A DNA stretch of 64,000 nt. Origin: Pleurotus djamor (Eukaryota; Basidiomycota; Agaricomycetes; Agaricales; Pleurotaceae). The stretch covers positions 1 through 64,000 of the forward strand of contig JAPEVF010000159.1 of NCBI GenBank assembly GCA_029747585.1. The letters run 5' to 3'. Below, piece by piece: positions 36,943-50,382 of this stretch (position 1 is its first letter; every line of letters starts with the position of its first letter). Both the position numbers and the translations under genes were made by a program. The notes beneath the pieces were generated by a model that saw only the letters and a program-made list of their open reading frames with translations, was not told the origin of the DNA and did not search any database.

Positions 36943-39900
36943 ATGCACAATGCCCTTCAAAGCTCCATGCAGAACGAAGGGAGGCAATCCGAGTCCATCC
37001 CAATTAGAAACGATTCTCTGCAGCAGTTACGCGATGAACTTGACTTTGGGCAGTTTGTTGGGTCTCCAGAGGCTATGAGACCAGCTGGAATACGTGAATC
37101 AGCGTCAACTCCACTCCGTCGACCCCCAATTGTCCAGCGCAGTCCATCATCACCCTATGCCTCGTTTGCGACGGCTTCGCGTTCATTCACGCATACGCCA
37201 CGCAACCACGATCACGCGGCGACAGAGGATGGGAGGGTTAAGAGCAGGCAGTGGTCGTTGTTTGAGCAGTTGATGGAGAACGAGGGTCTGAACAGTCCGT
37301 CACAACCAACACGCAGTCGTAGCCATTCGACGGCGACGAGCAGGTTTTCGACGATTTCGGCGTCCTCAAGCTCGACGCCGAGTCTCACAGATCCCTTCTC
37401 TGTCAACAATACTGCTCTTACTGAGGAAGATACGCCAAGGATACACCAAAGACATCTGCCTCCACGTCCACCAGTCGAGGATATAGACAGCGACTATGAC
37501 TCAGAAGACACTGCTACCCCATCGTCCTCCTCACCGACACTCACCGAAATCAAGAAGGAGACTGTGCCATGGTACTCCCCGCAACGCCTACCGACGATAC
37601 CGTTGCTCTACCGCAACATTCTCAAATGCGCTATAGCCTACTTTATCGCGTCTTTGTTCACCTACAATGCCTACCTTTCCGGATTCATCAGTGACATGAC
37701 TACCTATCGAAGCGGAGAGAGGAAGCCAGTACCTAGTGGGCATATGGTTGCGACGATGTGAGTTCATCCTGCGACCTCTTTTGCTTACCAGCAACTTACA
37801 TGGATATTTAGTGCCGTGTACTTCAATCCTGCCAAAACCATCGGTGCCATGTTTGAAGCAGACCTGTTTTGCTTTTTCGGTATCATATATGCGGCCTTTG
37901 TGTGCCTCATGTCTATGTCGACCTTTTGGTGGTTGGAATTGACGCCCGGATGGGAGTGGCTGGGCGATGTAACGGTTATTTTGTGGATTGGAGTGAGCAT
38001 GAGTTTTGTGGCCTGGATGAAAGTGTATATGGTGCGTGGCCTCTCCCATGCAGCAGTTCCACCCTTTCTCAACGTTATGCCCTCAGGGAAATCCCCAGTT
38101 CAACACAGGCAAGTAGCTCGGGTCTCATCCAAAGTCGCCTTCTCTCACACTGCACACGCAATGCAGCTTGTAGTATGATTGCCATCAGTCTCTTTGCGGT
38201 GTGAGTGAGCTTCCTTTGCCACTCTTTTGTCAATTGAACTCCGTTTACAGTATCGTCAAAGAGGGTGGTCTCCAGACACTCCTTCAAGTCTCGTTTATCA
38301 TCTTGTGTGGCTCAACGGTCTCCAATCTCGTCTGCTATGTCATATTTCCCCAAACAGCCACTTCTAACCTCCAAACTAACATGATCAAGACTCTGGATTC
38401 GTTTTCAACGTTACTTAACATGCTTACGAACGCCTTCTTGCTTGAGGACGGGCTTCATCACCCTAGCCAAGGGAAGCTGCAAGATGCCGTCCAAGCGCAT
38501 CAAGGCAGCTTTACGAGCCTTAAAAAGGACATGAAGGAGGCGAAGAGTGAATGGCTTTATGGCGGACCGGGAAGTCGTGCGAGAGACGAGCCAGAGGCAG
38601 CAGAGCCCCTCATGAGGCCTCCTGCGCCAGGCAGTGGAGATCATCGGAATGGCGATGGGGTTAGTTTCAGACAGGATGGCAAAGGAGCGGGTGCCAGTCT
38701 ACGAGCCTATGAAGACGCCGTTGACAGCCTGACTCGTCTCGCGCAGCACTTGAACGGGCTGAGGAGTGGAACGAGGTTGCAGTACGAGTTGACCAAGGCC
38801 GGGTTGGTGAGGTCAAAAAGCAAGGGTAAGGGCAAAGGCAAGCGAGGTGCTGAGGGCAGTATCAATGTGGAAACGGAGGGAGAAGGAGAAGACGACGCTT
38901 TACTCAAAGCTGCTGCTACCATGTTTGGTGATCTCGTCGATGATCTAGGACCGCCGCTCAAGGCACTTTCGGTATGTCGTCGTGTGTATCTATTATCACC
39001 TTACGTTTTAATTGAGACTTCTTCGTAGACCACTTGCAGTCGCTCTCTGAAGTCGCTTCGCGATTCCTTTGCTCAATCCCGGACGCATAGAGAAACAAAA
39101 CGCCGACGACAGATCCACGTTGTTCAGCCACAAGACTTCATCGAACTCGTCGAAGGGATTGAGAAGGCGCTGGTTAGGTTCGAAAGTACATCGAATCATG
39201 CCGTCCTTCGTCTGTACAGGAAAAGCAACATTATATCTGCGACGAACACCCACCAGTCATTGGCCACTGGATTTGGTAGCCAAGCAACGAGCAGTGGGAG
39301 AGATCTACAGGCCAGCTCATATTCACTGCGTTCGGACGCCCAGAACGACAGAGAGGGTAACATCTTCACTCAAGGAGACAATGAGCATGTCTTTTTGGTT
39401 TACTTGTTGGTATCCGTTTCCTCGGCCTATATACGTTACCCATACTGATTCTTGAACACCCTCAGTTTCATCTTTACGCTACAGGAGTTTGCCAGAGAGC
39501 TTGTGTCACTCGTCGACGCGATGGAGAGGATCTATAGCCTGGAGCAGGAACGTGTTCATCGCGGAACTTGGTTCACGAGGATATTTTCAGCCCTTTGGAC
39601 CTCGATCAAGCAACCTTTCTCGAAGAACAAGCACTATCGACGGCTTCCAGCCGAGTCTCCCGGTCTCAGGCGGACTATTTGTGAGTATCTTCGTGGAGCA
39701 TGTGTTCGTCATGATGGTTCTTTGCCTCATACTTTGTCGCAGCGAATATACTACCGAACGTCCGTTCGCGTCGTCGAACCCATCCCTCCTTCCCTAAAGT
39801 CACGCCGCATGCACCCAACACGATGCAGACGCCCCCACGAACGGGCCTCTCATTATGGGGGAAGATCGGACAGCTTGTTTGGGCGGTTGGTCACCGTTTA

Positions 39901-41689
39901 CAAGAGAGAGATGCTAAATATGCTATCAAAGCTGGGATGGCTACGGCGTTGTTGGCTGCTCCAGCGTTCTTTGATGCCACCAGAGATATATTCATCGACT
40001 GGTGGGGCGATTGGGCTTTGATATCGGTATGTTCTCCAAGCAAACTCTATTTATTTATAAACCGCTGACTCCCCTGTCGTAGTTCTTTGTTGTACTTTCC
40101 CCGACCATTGGTGCAGTAAGTCGACCTTTGTATGTATTTATTGGCTTTCTAACGCGAATTCAGACCAATTTCCTTGGACTACATCGTGTCGTCGGAACTA
40201 TGTGGGCTTTTTCGATTTCTCTATGCCCTTGCAGTGATTGACCCATTTTACCTAGTACTGGCGCTTCCATCGCTGCTGTGATTTATACGCTCTTCCCTGA
40301 TAACAATATTGTCCTCCCTATCTTCGGGTTCTTCTTTTCCTTACCTTGCTTCTATTACATCGTGGCGAAGCCACAATACGCTTCATCATCACGTTTCGTG
40401 CTGCTCACGTACAACCTGACCTGTCTATATTGGTGCGTGCTTCTCACTAGAGTTATGAATAGCCCTCGCTGAAAACTATGTTGGATTTAGCTACAACTTA
40501 CGAGAAAAAGATGTTTCGGCCGTTTACGTGGCCTATCATCGTGCCGTTGCTGTTTGCTTCGGTGTATTATGGGCTGCGTTCGTTTCCCGGGTTTGGTGGC
40601 CTGCAGAAGCGAGACGTGAACTTGGAAAAGCTCTGGGAGAGTATGTTCTCAACGAATTAACTCTCTACGTATGGTATGCTAATGATATATGTACAGGTTC
40701 TGTTTGAACATGGGATGGCTATACACGCGCTTGGTCGCGTCAAACTCATTCTCACCAGACACTCAGGATGACGCAGACCCCATGCATGTTGCTGAAGGCA
40801 GCGAACACCTTCTCTCCCCCTCTCCAGCAGCAAGAGAATTATCGTTATTGGCGCCTCGAGAATCTCTCAGCAATTCCATTCGTGAATTCATGGCCATGTG
40901 AGTTCTCTTCTTTGTTTTCACGGCCGTAGTCTCAATACCTTTGTCCAGGGAACTACATCTCCAGATCAAGCTGATTGAGCTGCAAGGGCTGCTCGCACAG
41001 ACTGCACATGAGCCGCGTTTGAAAGGACCTTTCCCTATCCAGCTTTACCGGGGGATTTTGACGAGTCTCCAAACCATTTTGGACCGCTTTCATAGTATGC
41101 GCTGCGTAACCACAAGAGAAGAATGGTGAGGATTTAATGCCTGTTCGTTCCTTTGCCTCGCTCTCATGTCTTATTTATGTGTTAGGTATACAGTGGGTAT
41201 CTTTCATGGGGCCTTCGTCGTCGAGTACTGATCTTGTGAAAAGAGCGTGCGGAAAGATTTTATCATTCCAGTGAACAAGGAACGCCGAGAGATGGTTGGA
41301 AATATCATTCTGTATTTTTCCACCCTTGCATCAGCTTTTCGTTTGAAAGCCCCGTTACCTCCTTACCTCCCTCCCGCCGAGAAGGCTCGGCAGAGATTGG
41401 TGCGTGGTTTTCTTTGATCCCCGTGTTGCTTCAACTAAACTGTTGATGTGCTTAGGTGGATGCGATAAGAAATCTCGACGTTGTGCGCACCCGAGATGTC
41501 AAAGGGTCGAGGCACCTACTCTTCTTCGCATATGCCCTAAACCTAAAAGGCGTCACAGAAGAATTGGAGTCTTTGGGAAGGACGTTGCAGACGGCTTTCG
41601 GAGTGATTGGCCAGACGCCGGAGGAGTTTGAGGCATTATTTGAGTCGGATACTTCTGAAGGTCGAGAAAAGATAGAACAAGCAGCTTAG
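36943..41689 (+). CDS. FUSC / BRE4-like putative transporter
   Basis: A long multi-exon gene. The first exon, 36943-37757, carries a Ser-rich cytosolic tail and the first hydrophobic segment (ILKCAIAYFIASLFTYNA). Then VYFNPAKTIGAMFEADL and several helices (exons 37812-38031, 38087-38108, 38167-38200, 38251 onward). The middle is hydrophilic with EFARELVSLVDAMERIYSLE. A second membrane half follows (GKIGQLVWAVGHRL, AIKAGMATALLAAPAFF, FFVVLSPTIGATNFLGLHRV, VIYTLFPDNN). This two-halved arrangement matches fungal relatives of yeast Bre4 and aromatic-acid exporter/FUSC proteins. The substrate is unknown. One intron (38109-38166) uses a GC donor. Confidence 0.82.
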
Positions 41690-41875
41690 ACTTGGTATTT
41701 GTACATTGCATCGCATCGTTTCTTGGACTCTTTCTTGCGCTTCCATCACACCCGATTCTGTCCCTTTCAAGTTTCTGTACCAAAGTAGCTAATGTCACGC
41801 CAATGTCACAATTGTCACACTTCTGGTTGCTTCAAGGTTTGCTTATCCGCCAACGTTCGTACCGCGTCGCTCACC

Positions 41876-44146
41876 ATGGACAGAAAATTGGCTGAACGGG
41901 AAAATAATCTGAAAGGTGAGTCACTCCTGTATTATACCTTGCATTCGCGATTGAATTCCACACCAGAACTGATTGGGAAGGCTCGAGGCACGCCCAACAG
42001 GACTGCAGCGTTGGTGAGTGCTACCCTTTTATCTTACAGTTCTCGGGCTGATGATATTAGAGGAGGAATACCCTGAAGCAGCTTATCGAACTCACTCAAG
42101 ACCCCCAGCCCTCTCTAAAAATACTTGCTGCCGAAGGCATCCCTAGCTTTTTCAAGGATTTCCCTGAACTCGAGGAGGCCTCAATAAATTCGGTATACGA
42201 TCTTTGCGAGGACCAGTCATCGAAAGTGCGTCCAGGCTTGGTAAAGTGATTCGGAGTAACTCAAAGAACAACCTGCGCAGGTCAGGATCGAAGGATACAA
42301 GACGCTTGCCGAGCTCTCTAAAGCCGAACCAAAATGGGTGAAACGGAATGCTGATGTCCTGATACAACTACTGCAAAGCGGTGAGTTCGTGGTCATCTTG
42401 TCTGTCATATAATCTAATGAACAGCTTAAGATGAACCGGACGAGGTGACTGTTGTCAAGCAAGCCCTGGTAGATCATCTCAACCTCGACGCGCCCGTAAC
42501 CTTTGGTGTGCTTTGTGATCAACTTTCTCCTTCAGAAGACGTCATCGATGAAGAGGAGAAAGGCCTTCGTGAACGTCTTCGTGGCCTAGTCTTGTCATTT
42601 ATTGCTGTTGATGCGAAGATTTGCATAAAACAACACATTCCCCCTGGAAGCCCAACCGAAGACATCTTGCATCGTGGACTGTTAGCCGTAGGTCCTCCGT
42701 GACTTTCTTCCTGAATTTATTCATCGATCCGGACATTTAGGCCATACCGACATTGAATCAAACTGACATCAGGACCGTCGTTCAAGATATCCTGATACTG
42801 TTGCCCTCCTACTCGTCCTCTCAGACTTCGCGTGGTCAAGCCCTACTTCAAGCCCTCCTCTCTCGTGCTTCTGAATCACTCCGGTCGGCCCTCCGAGCTC
42901 CAGGCAAAGCTATTTCTTTAGAAGACACATGGTTCTTCGTTGATCTGGCCCATTTTGTCGCCGTCGAGAACAATTTTGCTCCAGCTATCGACTTGGTTGT
43001 TTTCTATCTATCCTCGCTCACTTCCAAGATGACTCTTCAGCGGCTTGCCAAACAAGATCAAGACTCCGTGATCATCCATGTCGCCAACTCAATAGCTGCT
43101 TCCCGCCATGTGAACCACGACCTCGTCGATGAGCAGCAAGTCATGAAGGTGCGAAGGCAGGCGGTAGATGGTTTACCAATATTGTTTGAGGTTTGCTGAG
43201 CCAATGGGTCTCGCCTTGGGGGGTTCCTGACTTGACTTCTAATGATGTATAACAGCGCCTCCTGGAGAACAACAATACTGGTGACCCAATAAAGATGGCC
43301 TGTATCGTCCTGCTCACTGAATGCCAAAGGGTGAGTCGCTTTGCGTTCACATTCTAAGCACCTGCTTCTTACCTCTCACCCAGCGCAAGGTCAACGACGC
43401 TTGGGCCGTTCCACCCCATTTCATAGCCATCTTTGGACGAATGCAGAACTCTCCCTTGTCGACGCAAGAAGGCAACACTTCGTCTCATATACGCAATCTA
43501 TTAAAAGTTCGCAATGGGCCACTTTCAGTACTTACATCCAGTGTCCGATGCCTTCTCTTTCCTTTCTCTGCAGTCTCTAGCTCCATCAAACCTTACTCTT
43601 CGTCGAGATGCTCTAACAATGCCGAAGTCCCCAACGACGCCGACGCCGACGCCGACCCCAACGTCTTCTCGATTACCAACAACATCAATACGGCATGGAA
43701 ATTCAATTAATTTTGGAACGTCTTCGTCAGCGAAGTTGATCACGGACCCACAAGCCAGTGATAGCGAACCTCGGTCTTCCAAGAGGCTGAAGCACACTGA
43801 AGAGCCTGATGTGGCACCAGGATTTCCAACATTGTTGAGCCGCATGGGGAAGGCATCGCTCAATTCTAATTCGACAGCACCGCAACGCCGTAATCCTCTT
43901 CCCGCAGCTGCAAACCTGCCTCCAAAGCCCCAAGTCAGGTTGTCTTCGTTTTCTGAGGTACAAGGTCTTAGCATCAAAGGAGCCGCGTCTCGTGGAAGTG
44001 GATCGGTTGCCGCTGTGAAAATGGCCTCCCCTGGTACACCCTCCCTCCTTAATCGACTGCAAAATCGCCATGCTAGCGCCCATAACAACGGTGGAGCCTC
44101 CACCGATCTTGGCCTTCGTCTTGGGAAGAGAAAGGAGCTACCATAG
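41876..44146 (+). CDS. API5-like (apoptosis inhibitor 5) HEAT-repeat protein
   Basis: Exons 41876-41915, 41967-42013, 42061 onward and several more encode an all-helical protein with the API5 signatures IPSFFKDFPELEEASINSVY, DLCEDQSSKVRIEGYKTL and VLIQLLQSDEPDEVTVVKQA. A long HEAT-like solenoid follows (DTWFFVDLAHFVAVENNF). The C-terminal tail, in the frame ending at 44146, is basic and Ser/Pro-rich with repeated TP residues and a nuclear-type RSSKRLK. It ends with an SIKGAA / PSLLNRLQNR segment typical of fungal members. API5 proteins are nuclear and bind other factors through the helical repeats. Exon choice between 43380 and 43560 is uncertain because two frames are open. Confidence 0.8.
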
Positions 44147-44673
44147 TGCCATAGGATGCTATGCCTTTATGGCATATCTTAGTGAGAATCTCCGTTTTGA
44201 TAGATAAACCATGTATGACTTCCAATTTGTACAGTTGGAGGCTCGTTACTGCGGATCAGATCAGCTGCGCACCTAGGTGTCCGACGTTCGTCTCTCCGCT
44301 TGCCTTGGATTGTGCATGTCATTCCGTAAAACATACCGCGTGAATGGTTCCGCTGTCGCGGACGTGACTTGTCTCTTCAACAGCACAACCAGAGGCAATC
44401 ATGCATGGGCTTTGCTGGCGTCCTGTATCCATGTTGCATGCCTGCTGATATAGATAACGAGCAATTATCGCCCTTCCCGCACTGCACCGCAATTGAGACT
44501 ATTCTTGACCCTGAAGTGGAACCCTAGCGGAATAGAACGTGGATGTGTATGTAATGTGAGGTTGTTAGACTTGGCGCGATCATCCAATGGAAGGCGACAT
44601 ATATCCTTTCAAAGGCTAGCAACACAATCTCAAACCGCGTCTCTCGTCCCCCCCGCCTTCCTCGCTTTCTACC

Positions 44674-46489
44674 ATGCATCTTTTTTCTTCGTTCTCTCTT
44701 CTCTGGCTTGCATCCGTCGCCAATGTACGCCCAACGCCATTATTACCAAAATAATAGAACACTAAAGCTAGGACAGGGCTATCGCCCAGGCGATTGGACA
44801 AGACCAGGGAGTGGTAGCTCAGGCTCCAATTCCACCAGCGAGAATCTTTCCAACGTCACTGGAGATTCTCGCTGTAGTTCGGTGAGTCGTTTTGCTCTCG
44901 TCGCCCTTGAGTATGCCATAACGCCTCANCCCCCCTGGACAGACGATGTGTATTTCTGCGACTGTTAACGACACTCACGTAACGTGTACGTGATTCAACT
45001 CTTATTCTTCTAGGCGGTTGGACTCATTAGCTGCTCAGACGTAATGCAAAGTACGGGTAGTAGTAATTTGGGTTGGATGGGCATGTAAGTTTGCTACGAA
45101 TCAACCTACTCCCCTGTCAACCCTTGACCTCCTTTCCAGGGGCTTTGGGCGAACCATGGCAAACTCTCCAATGGTGCTCGCCTGGGAGGGCTCTAACGGC
45201 GTGATACTTTCTCAACGCATTGCCTCCGGATATGTCATGCCCACAGTTGATTCAAGCCCGCCCAGAACCGCAACCCTCCAAAACGACCTCAGCACAGTGA
45301 GTTGGATTGTCACTGTTCCTCTCTGAGTCCTGTTTACGATGGATCCTTTACCAGACTTCAGGCGATCAACCTGTGTTTGCCTTCTCTGTTCCAGTAAGTA
45401 TTCTAATTATAGCTCTCCCGCCTAAGCCACCATCACATTGTTTTTGACACGACTATTCTCTTTAGGCCGATGGAACAACTGATCAATGGATCATCTACGC
45501 GTTTGGGACGACGGTTCCCGCATCACAGGCTGATGCGACGATTGTCAGACATTCTGACAATGGCGTTTGGCAGTTCAATCTGGCTGGCACGATTGACTCA
45601 GAGCAAGCCAATAGCCCTGCTTCAAGCCCTAATAGTTCGTCTGGCGACTCAAGCAATGCTCCTTTGACGACGAATCAACGAATCCTGGCAGCACATGCGA
45701 TCCTCTGTGTCTTGGGGTTCTTGTTGTTCCTTCCCACTGGGGCACTCTTGGCGAGATATCTTCGCACGTTTTGGCCTCGTTGGTTTACTGCGCATTGGAT
45801 CGTTCAAGTTGGTCTGGGTGCGTTTCTTTCCACGATGTACCGCCTCGATGTGAATTGAATCCTCTAAATGTGCTTTATCCCGCATAGCTGGCCCTGTTAT
45901 CATCTCGGGTATCGCCCTTGGTATTGCCGCTGTCCAGCGTGCTGGCGCTCCTCATTTCAGCCGAACCCATCAAGTAAGACTTCCCTTAGGCCCCATTGGT
46001 GTCTTGCAGACTCACAAGTCGTTTACTAGCGATGGGGTCTTGCTCTTCTGGTTTTATTCGTCGTTCAATGTGCTCTAGGAACCATCATCCACTTCTTCAA
46101 GCCTCAACCACCTTCGTATAAAAGCCACCCTGCGGCTCGCCGGCCTCTTCAAAACTACCTTCACGCGATCATCGGCCTGGCCATCATCGCATTTGCGCTG
46201 TATCAAGTTAGGACAGGCTATAACGAAGAGTGGCCCAATGTTTCCGGAAGAGGAAGCTTGGGGTCTGGCGTGAACATCGTCTGGCATGTTTGGGTTGTTG
46301 TACGTCACAATTTTCGAATTGTTTTCTGGCACCGCTTGACAGTCTCCGTTGTAGTTACTTCCCGTCTTGTACGCCGTTGGCTTAGGTCTCTTACCGAGAC
46401 AATTCAAACAAGAGGCGATGGGCTCTCGTAAGATGGTTGGGGAATACGATGACGACCGCAGAATAACGCGTTCAGATACGAGGCGTTAG
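44674..46489 (+). CDS. DOMON domain / cytochrome b561 membrane protein
   Basis: A signal peptide (MHLFSSFSLLWLASVAN, exon 44674-44724) is followed by exons 44768-44881, 44943-44983, 45031-45084 and further ones. A DOMON domain contains NLGWMGMGFGRTMANSPMVL, WEGSNGVILSQR and FAFSVP. Then come five membrane helices of a b561 core with candidate haem histidines in AAHAILCVLG, AHWIVQVGL, HQRWGLALLVLF and LHAIIGLAII. Such proteins move electrons across a membrane, often to reduce iron or copper outside the cell. The C-terminus is short, acidic and cytosolic. An N at 44929 lies inside an intron. Confidence 0.85.
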
Positions 46490-46994
46490 CAGAACTTGAT
46501 TCCTTTCGCCTTTGTTCTGTAACTTTTCTTGATGCTCTTGTGCTCTTGTAGCCGTCCTTTTCGACTTTTGATGTAGGAATAGACAGAGTAGATTGTATGT
46601 TAGAAGGAAGACATTTTAGACTTGTTTCGGACGTCATGCGTCACCGCCGGGTCTCGCTTTTGATGAATAGTCCTACCCCTCGGCCATATCGTCCTCTTGG
46701 GTCTACCAAGTTCCAAGATGGAAATTTCGAGCAAGAATCTTGTGTAAAGCAGCATTAAACATCAAATTCATGCGCTGGAAGCCAGGCTCTATTTCAAGAG
46801 GACGGCAGCCGATCTTCTGAAAGTTCAAATTTACTTCAAGTTGGTCTTTAGACGGTTGGTGAGATGATTGGGGTTCGAAAACAAAGCTGAACAAGGAAAG
46901 TAAGGGTCGCATACATAGGCGCTTACTATAAGAGCGCCCATCGGCGTCGTTAGACCTGTTCAGCTCGCCACCAACTTGCCACTCAACCACCTAA

Positions 46995-48623
46995 ATGGAC
47001 ACTTGCACCTCTTCTGTACACAGGACTCTGGATGTTCCAGAACTGCTACAGGCTATTTTGGTGCTCTCAGAGGAAGAAGATTACCGATTGCATGGTCTCG
47101 TTTGCAAGCAATGGTCTGAACATATCCTCAATTTCATGTGGCATACGATCGGGACCGAAAAACTATTCCGCCTCATCAAAGTAGGCCAGCTCTTTAGCAT
47201 TTTAGCCGTATACTTCTGACATCTCTATCATCAGGCGCCCTCTGTAGACCGCCCTCTTCGACCGGAGGACGGAGCCCGATTCTATTATTACGCTCCTCGT
47301 ATCCTGAAATACGATCATTCCCACCTCTATCATATGAGCAGTTTTGAACTCAAATTCCTACGCGCACTCGAGGAGAAACTTCCCAATCCAGTTCTGCCTA
47401 ATCTTGNTGNCCTGAACNGCCCGGTCGACCCCGCCGTGATGTGCTTATTTGCCCATCCAAACGTCACCAGACTCACTCTCACTCAGCCACTTTCGATCAG
47501 TGGCATATTCAGTCGTATCTGGAATGACTCCGAAGCTCTATATCTAGAAATCACCCAAGGTTGTTTTTCTCGGATACCGCAGGCTATGCCTGACTTGACA
47601 TATCTGAAGGTCCACTTTGGTATCAACCACGATTTCCAACACCCATACGACGAAGTTGTGTCACCAGCTTTAGCCCACTTAAAACATCTGAAACACCTCT
47701 TCCTACCAGCCGAATGGTATACCGATGATATCACTCGCGTCCTTTCTACACTGCCCAAGCTGAAAGAAATTGGATATACGTGCCCACAAAGTTCCCCCGA
47801 TCGCTATTGGCTCACCTCTCCTCTCTCCCTTGAACTACGCCCGCATTCATTTGCCTCTATCTATGGGCTAGACTTGCTCGTGTCATTTGAGCGTGCCACT
47901 GCCGTTCTCTCAACCAAATCGATCAATGAAAACCTCTCCTCGCTGCGGGTTACACAACCACATTCATCTTCTCTCCAAGACCTCAACAAAGAGCTCAAAA
48001 CACCACCAGCTATGTTCCAGTCGCTCGTCGAAGCGACGGTAAACGCGTTCCCTCATCTTCGTACTCTTGGTTTGGTTGTCTGCTGGCATGAAACTCAAAC
48101 TGAAGTGGACTACCCGAACCTTGATTTCAAAGAAACTCTAGGACAACTGCTTCGTCTCAAACAACTGGCTACTCTCCTGATATTATACGCGACGCCCATA
48201 GATATGGACCAACATGACCTAGAATGTATAGTAACTTCCCTACCCAAGCTCCAGACCTTGATCTTAAACCCAACACCGCCCATTCGATATCCAACCACCC
48301 TCCACCTTACCCACCTCTCAGCACTCACTTCATCATCCTCTCCATCGTTGCGTTCACGCTTGGCTTGTCTGGAGGTCTACGTAAACACTTCCTCCAAAGA
48401 CTTCCCTCGCGACCAAGAATTCTATGAATCCATCGAACCCCTGGAAGATCTCCGCCACCTTTCGTTTGGAAATTCAATTCTCCACTCTCAACGGGCGGTT
48501 AAGAGTTCCGCAGCGTTTATTAGTTGGATTTTACCGGACGGCTTCGTTCGAGAGAGGTTAGTGGTCGCGAATACGCCAGACCAGGAGGATTGGTTTCTTG
48601 TTCGCGATCAATTGGAATTGTAG
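46995..48623 (+). CDS. F-box-like protein with LRR-like C-terminal region
   Basis: Two exons, 46995-47180 and 47235-48623 (phase 0, intron 54 bp), give 524 aa. The first exon is the F-box-like part: LDVPELLQAILVLSEEEDYR, then VCKQWSEHILNFMW. The large second exon has repeated leucine-spaced segments (HLKHLKHLFLP, LPKLKEIGYTC, LRTLGLVV, LPKLQTLILN) that suggest an irregular LRR solenoid for substrate binding. Three N bases at 47407-47418 do not disturb the frame and look like ambiguous substitutions. It probably acts in an SCF-type ubiquitin ligase; the target is unknown. Confidence 0.8.
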
Positions 48624-49068
48624 TCTGATGATTGAATACAAGGGCGACCAGCAACTGATGAACACTACTGTGATCTCTACCACCGCTTGGCTTCTCTCAT
48701 CCTTGTAACTATACAGCTCTTCTTGCTCTTCCATGCGTCGCGCTACTGTGACGAGTGGTTCACACTTTTGACTTGTATCCCATGCGTGGCCTCCAATCTG
48801 GTAGAATCTGGTAGAGAGACGGTATCAAAGCCTGAGTAATACTGCCGGGCTGCTATTGTCCCATTGGTACATAAATAAATCGAGACCTACAGCTGCAAGC
48901 GGCTGAAGAACTGGACGCAGGCATTCTGGGGTGAAGATGAAATAGGAGACCTCCTTTGTCGGAATGCCTTCGATTGAGGCTAGTACGCAGGCGCCAAGCG
49001 CGACCATACGGCGCCGGTGTACATAGCATACGATAAAAGACCATCGGAGGACAGATATACTCATGCGG

Positions 49069-49775
49069 CTACTTGAAAGAATCTCGGAATCTGTCCTGCT
49101 TGGGCCGAACCTGATGAAGAGGTCAGCGATTCAAGAACCCGGAATGAGGTTTAATGGTCTGACCTCCTCGGCGTAGCTGTTGCATTTATCGGACAGACCT
49201 TTGAAAACCATCGCATCCTTCGAATTCTGACAGGCGCTGACAAGATCACTCTTCAACGCATCACACCACCTTACATACATCGCGGTGCTGTGAAGACCTT
49301 CGTCGACAGTGTCTCTGTTGACTTGTGTCTCCGAGCCGTTCTGCTCCCATAAGTAAGACGACCTTCCTAGGCGACCGCAGATTATATGTGAAACGAACCT
49401 TCTTCCTCAACGTTTCTTCCAGACTCTGTATTTTCATCCTGCTTTTGGCCAGGTCGTTCTTCACCTTCGCAATGGCCAATACTCTATCCGCTGACTCCTG
49501 CTCCGATACTTCGCCCCAGGTCTTCTTCGCAGACTCCGCAAACTTGACAGTCTCATCGAAGGGCTTGAGAATGGTCTTCCCCAATCCACGGGATTCACTG
49601 GGCTGGTAACATAAAAACCCCGTCTTTGGGTCATCTGAGTACCTGTGTAGGAGACTCAGCCTCTGGTAGTAGTTAGAAGAACCAGTCATAAACCAGAATG
49701 GCGGACTTACTGGTCATGGAGGGCCGTGTACACCTTTTCAAGCGAGGAGGCAATTTCTGGCGCTAATGAAGTCAT
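49069..49775 (-). CDS. small helical coiled-coil protein, copy P1
   Basis: Exons start at 49775 (MTSLAPEIASSLEKVYTALH), then a middle exon around 49611-49395 (GLGKTILKPFDETVKFAESA and a charged coiled coil ending ETLRKK). Next is an exon around 49320-49166 (LHSTAMYVRWCDALKSDLVS, GLSDKCNSYAEE) and a last exon around 49109-49069 (VRPKQDRFRDSFK). The same four-part plan is found at 50383-51092 and 56501-57209. The product is about 160-190 aa, soluble, with no signal peptide. The family is not known to me. The exact donor and acceptor of the first intron are uncertain. Confidence 0.55.
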
Positions 49776-50382
49776 TATAAGAACTACGAAGGGTAAGTTA
49801 GTGCATAATTTGATGTGTGGACTCCGAGGAGCGTACATAGAGTGCTTTGAGACTCTGACACGTCGAATCCGAGTCGTAAGGTGGGTGCCTGCAGGCCAAA
49901 CGACGGTGAGGTTTATCTCGCAGCTCACCGCATGCGGTAAGGGTCTTCTCTCCCCCTGCATGAAGACACGCTTCCTGCGCATGTTTTCTGTATCTATCGA
50001 AGTGTATCCGGAGCTGCAGCCACCAACACCTAGACTTTGGGTCCTTTCGTGGCTCGCCATGCTCGATCGTTTGGGTACGATTGTCAACAGTAACAGTCGA
50101 TTACTTATCCCGGTTAGTGCCACTGACTCCGAGCGAAATAGTTGTTGAGAAGCACGTGTGACGTATATGAGAGACTGGTATGCGGACGACATATGGAGCG
50201 CAGTTGATAAATAAACTGATAGAAATGGGATACGATCTTGCGGTTGGAAATCTCCATTGAACGCATCGAGCGCGGAATAGGGGCCTCCTTATTCTGCGTG
50301 TCTTTGGGAGACATGCCGACGGCGAGGATGTGAAGCAAGGCAAACAGTACCGGAGCATTGAAACGTGAAGAATTTCGTAGAG

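Noticed and set aside
43321..43710. 129-codon plus-strand frame in the 3' part of API5
   Set aside because: It competes with the frame ending at 44146, which carries the expected API5 C-terminal tail; part of it may still be an exon, noted under API5.
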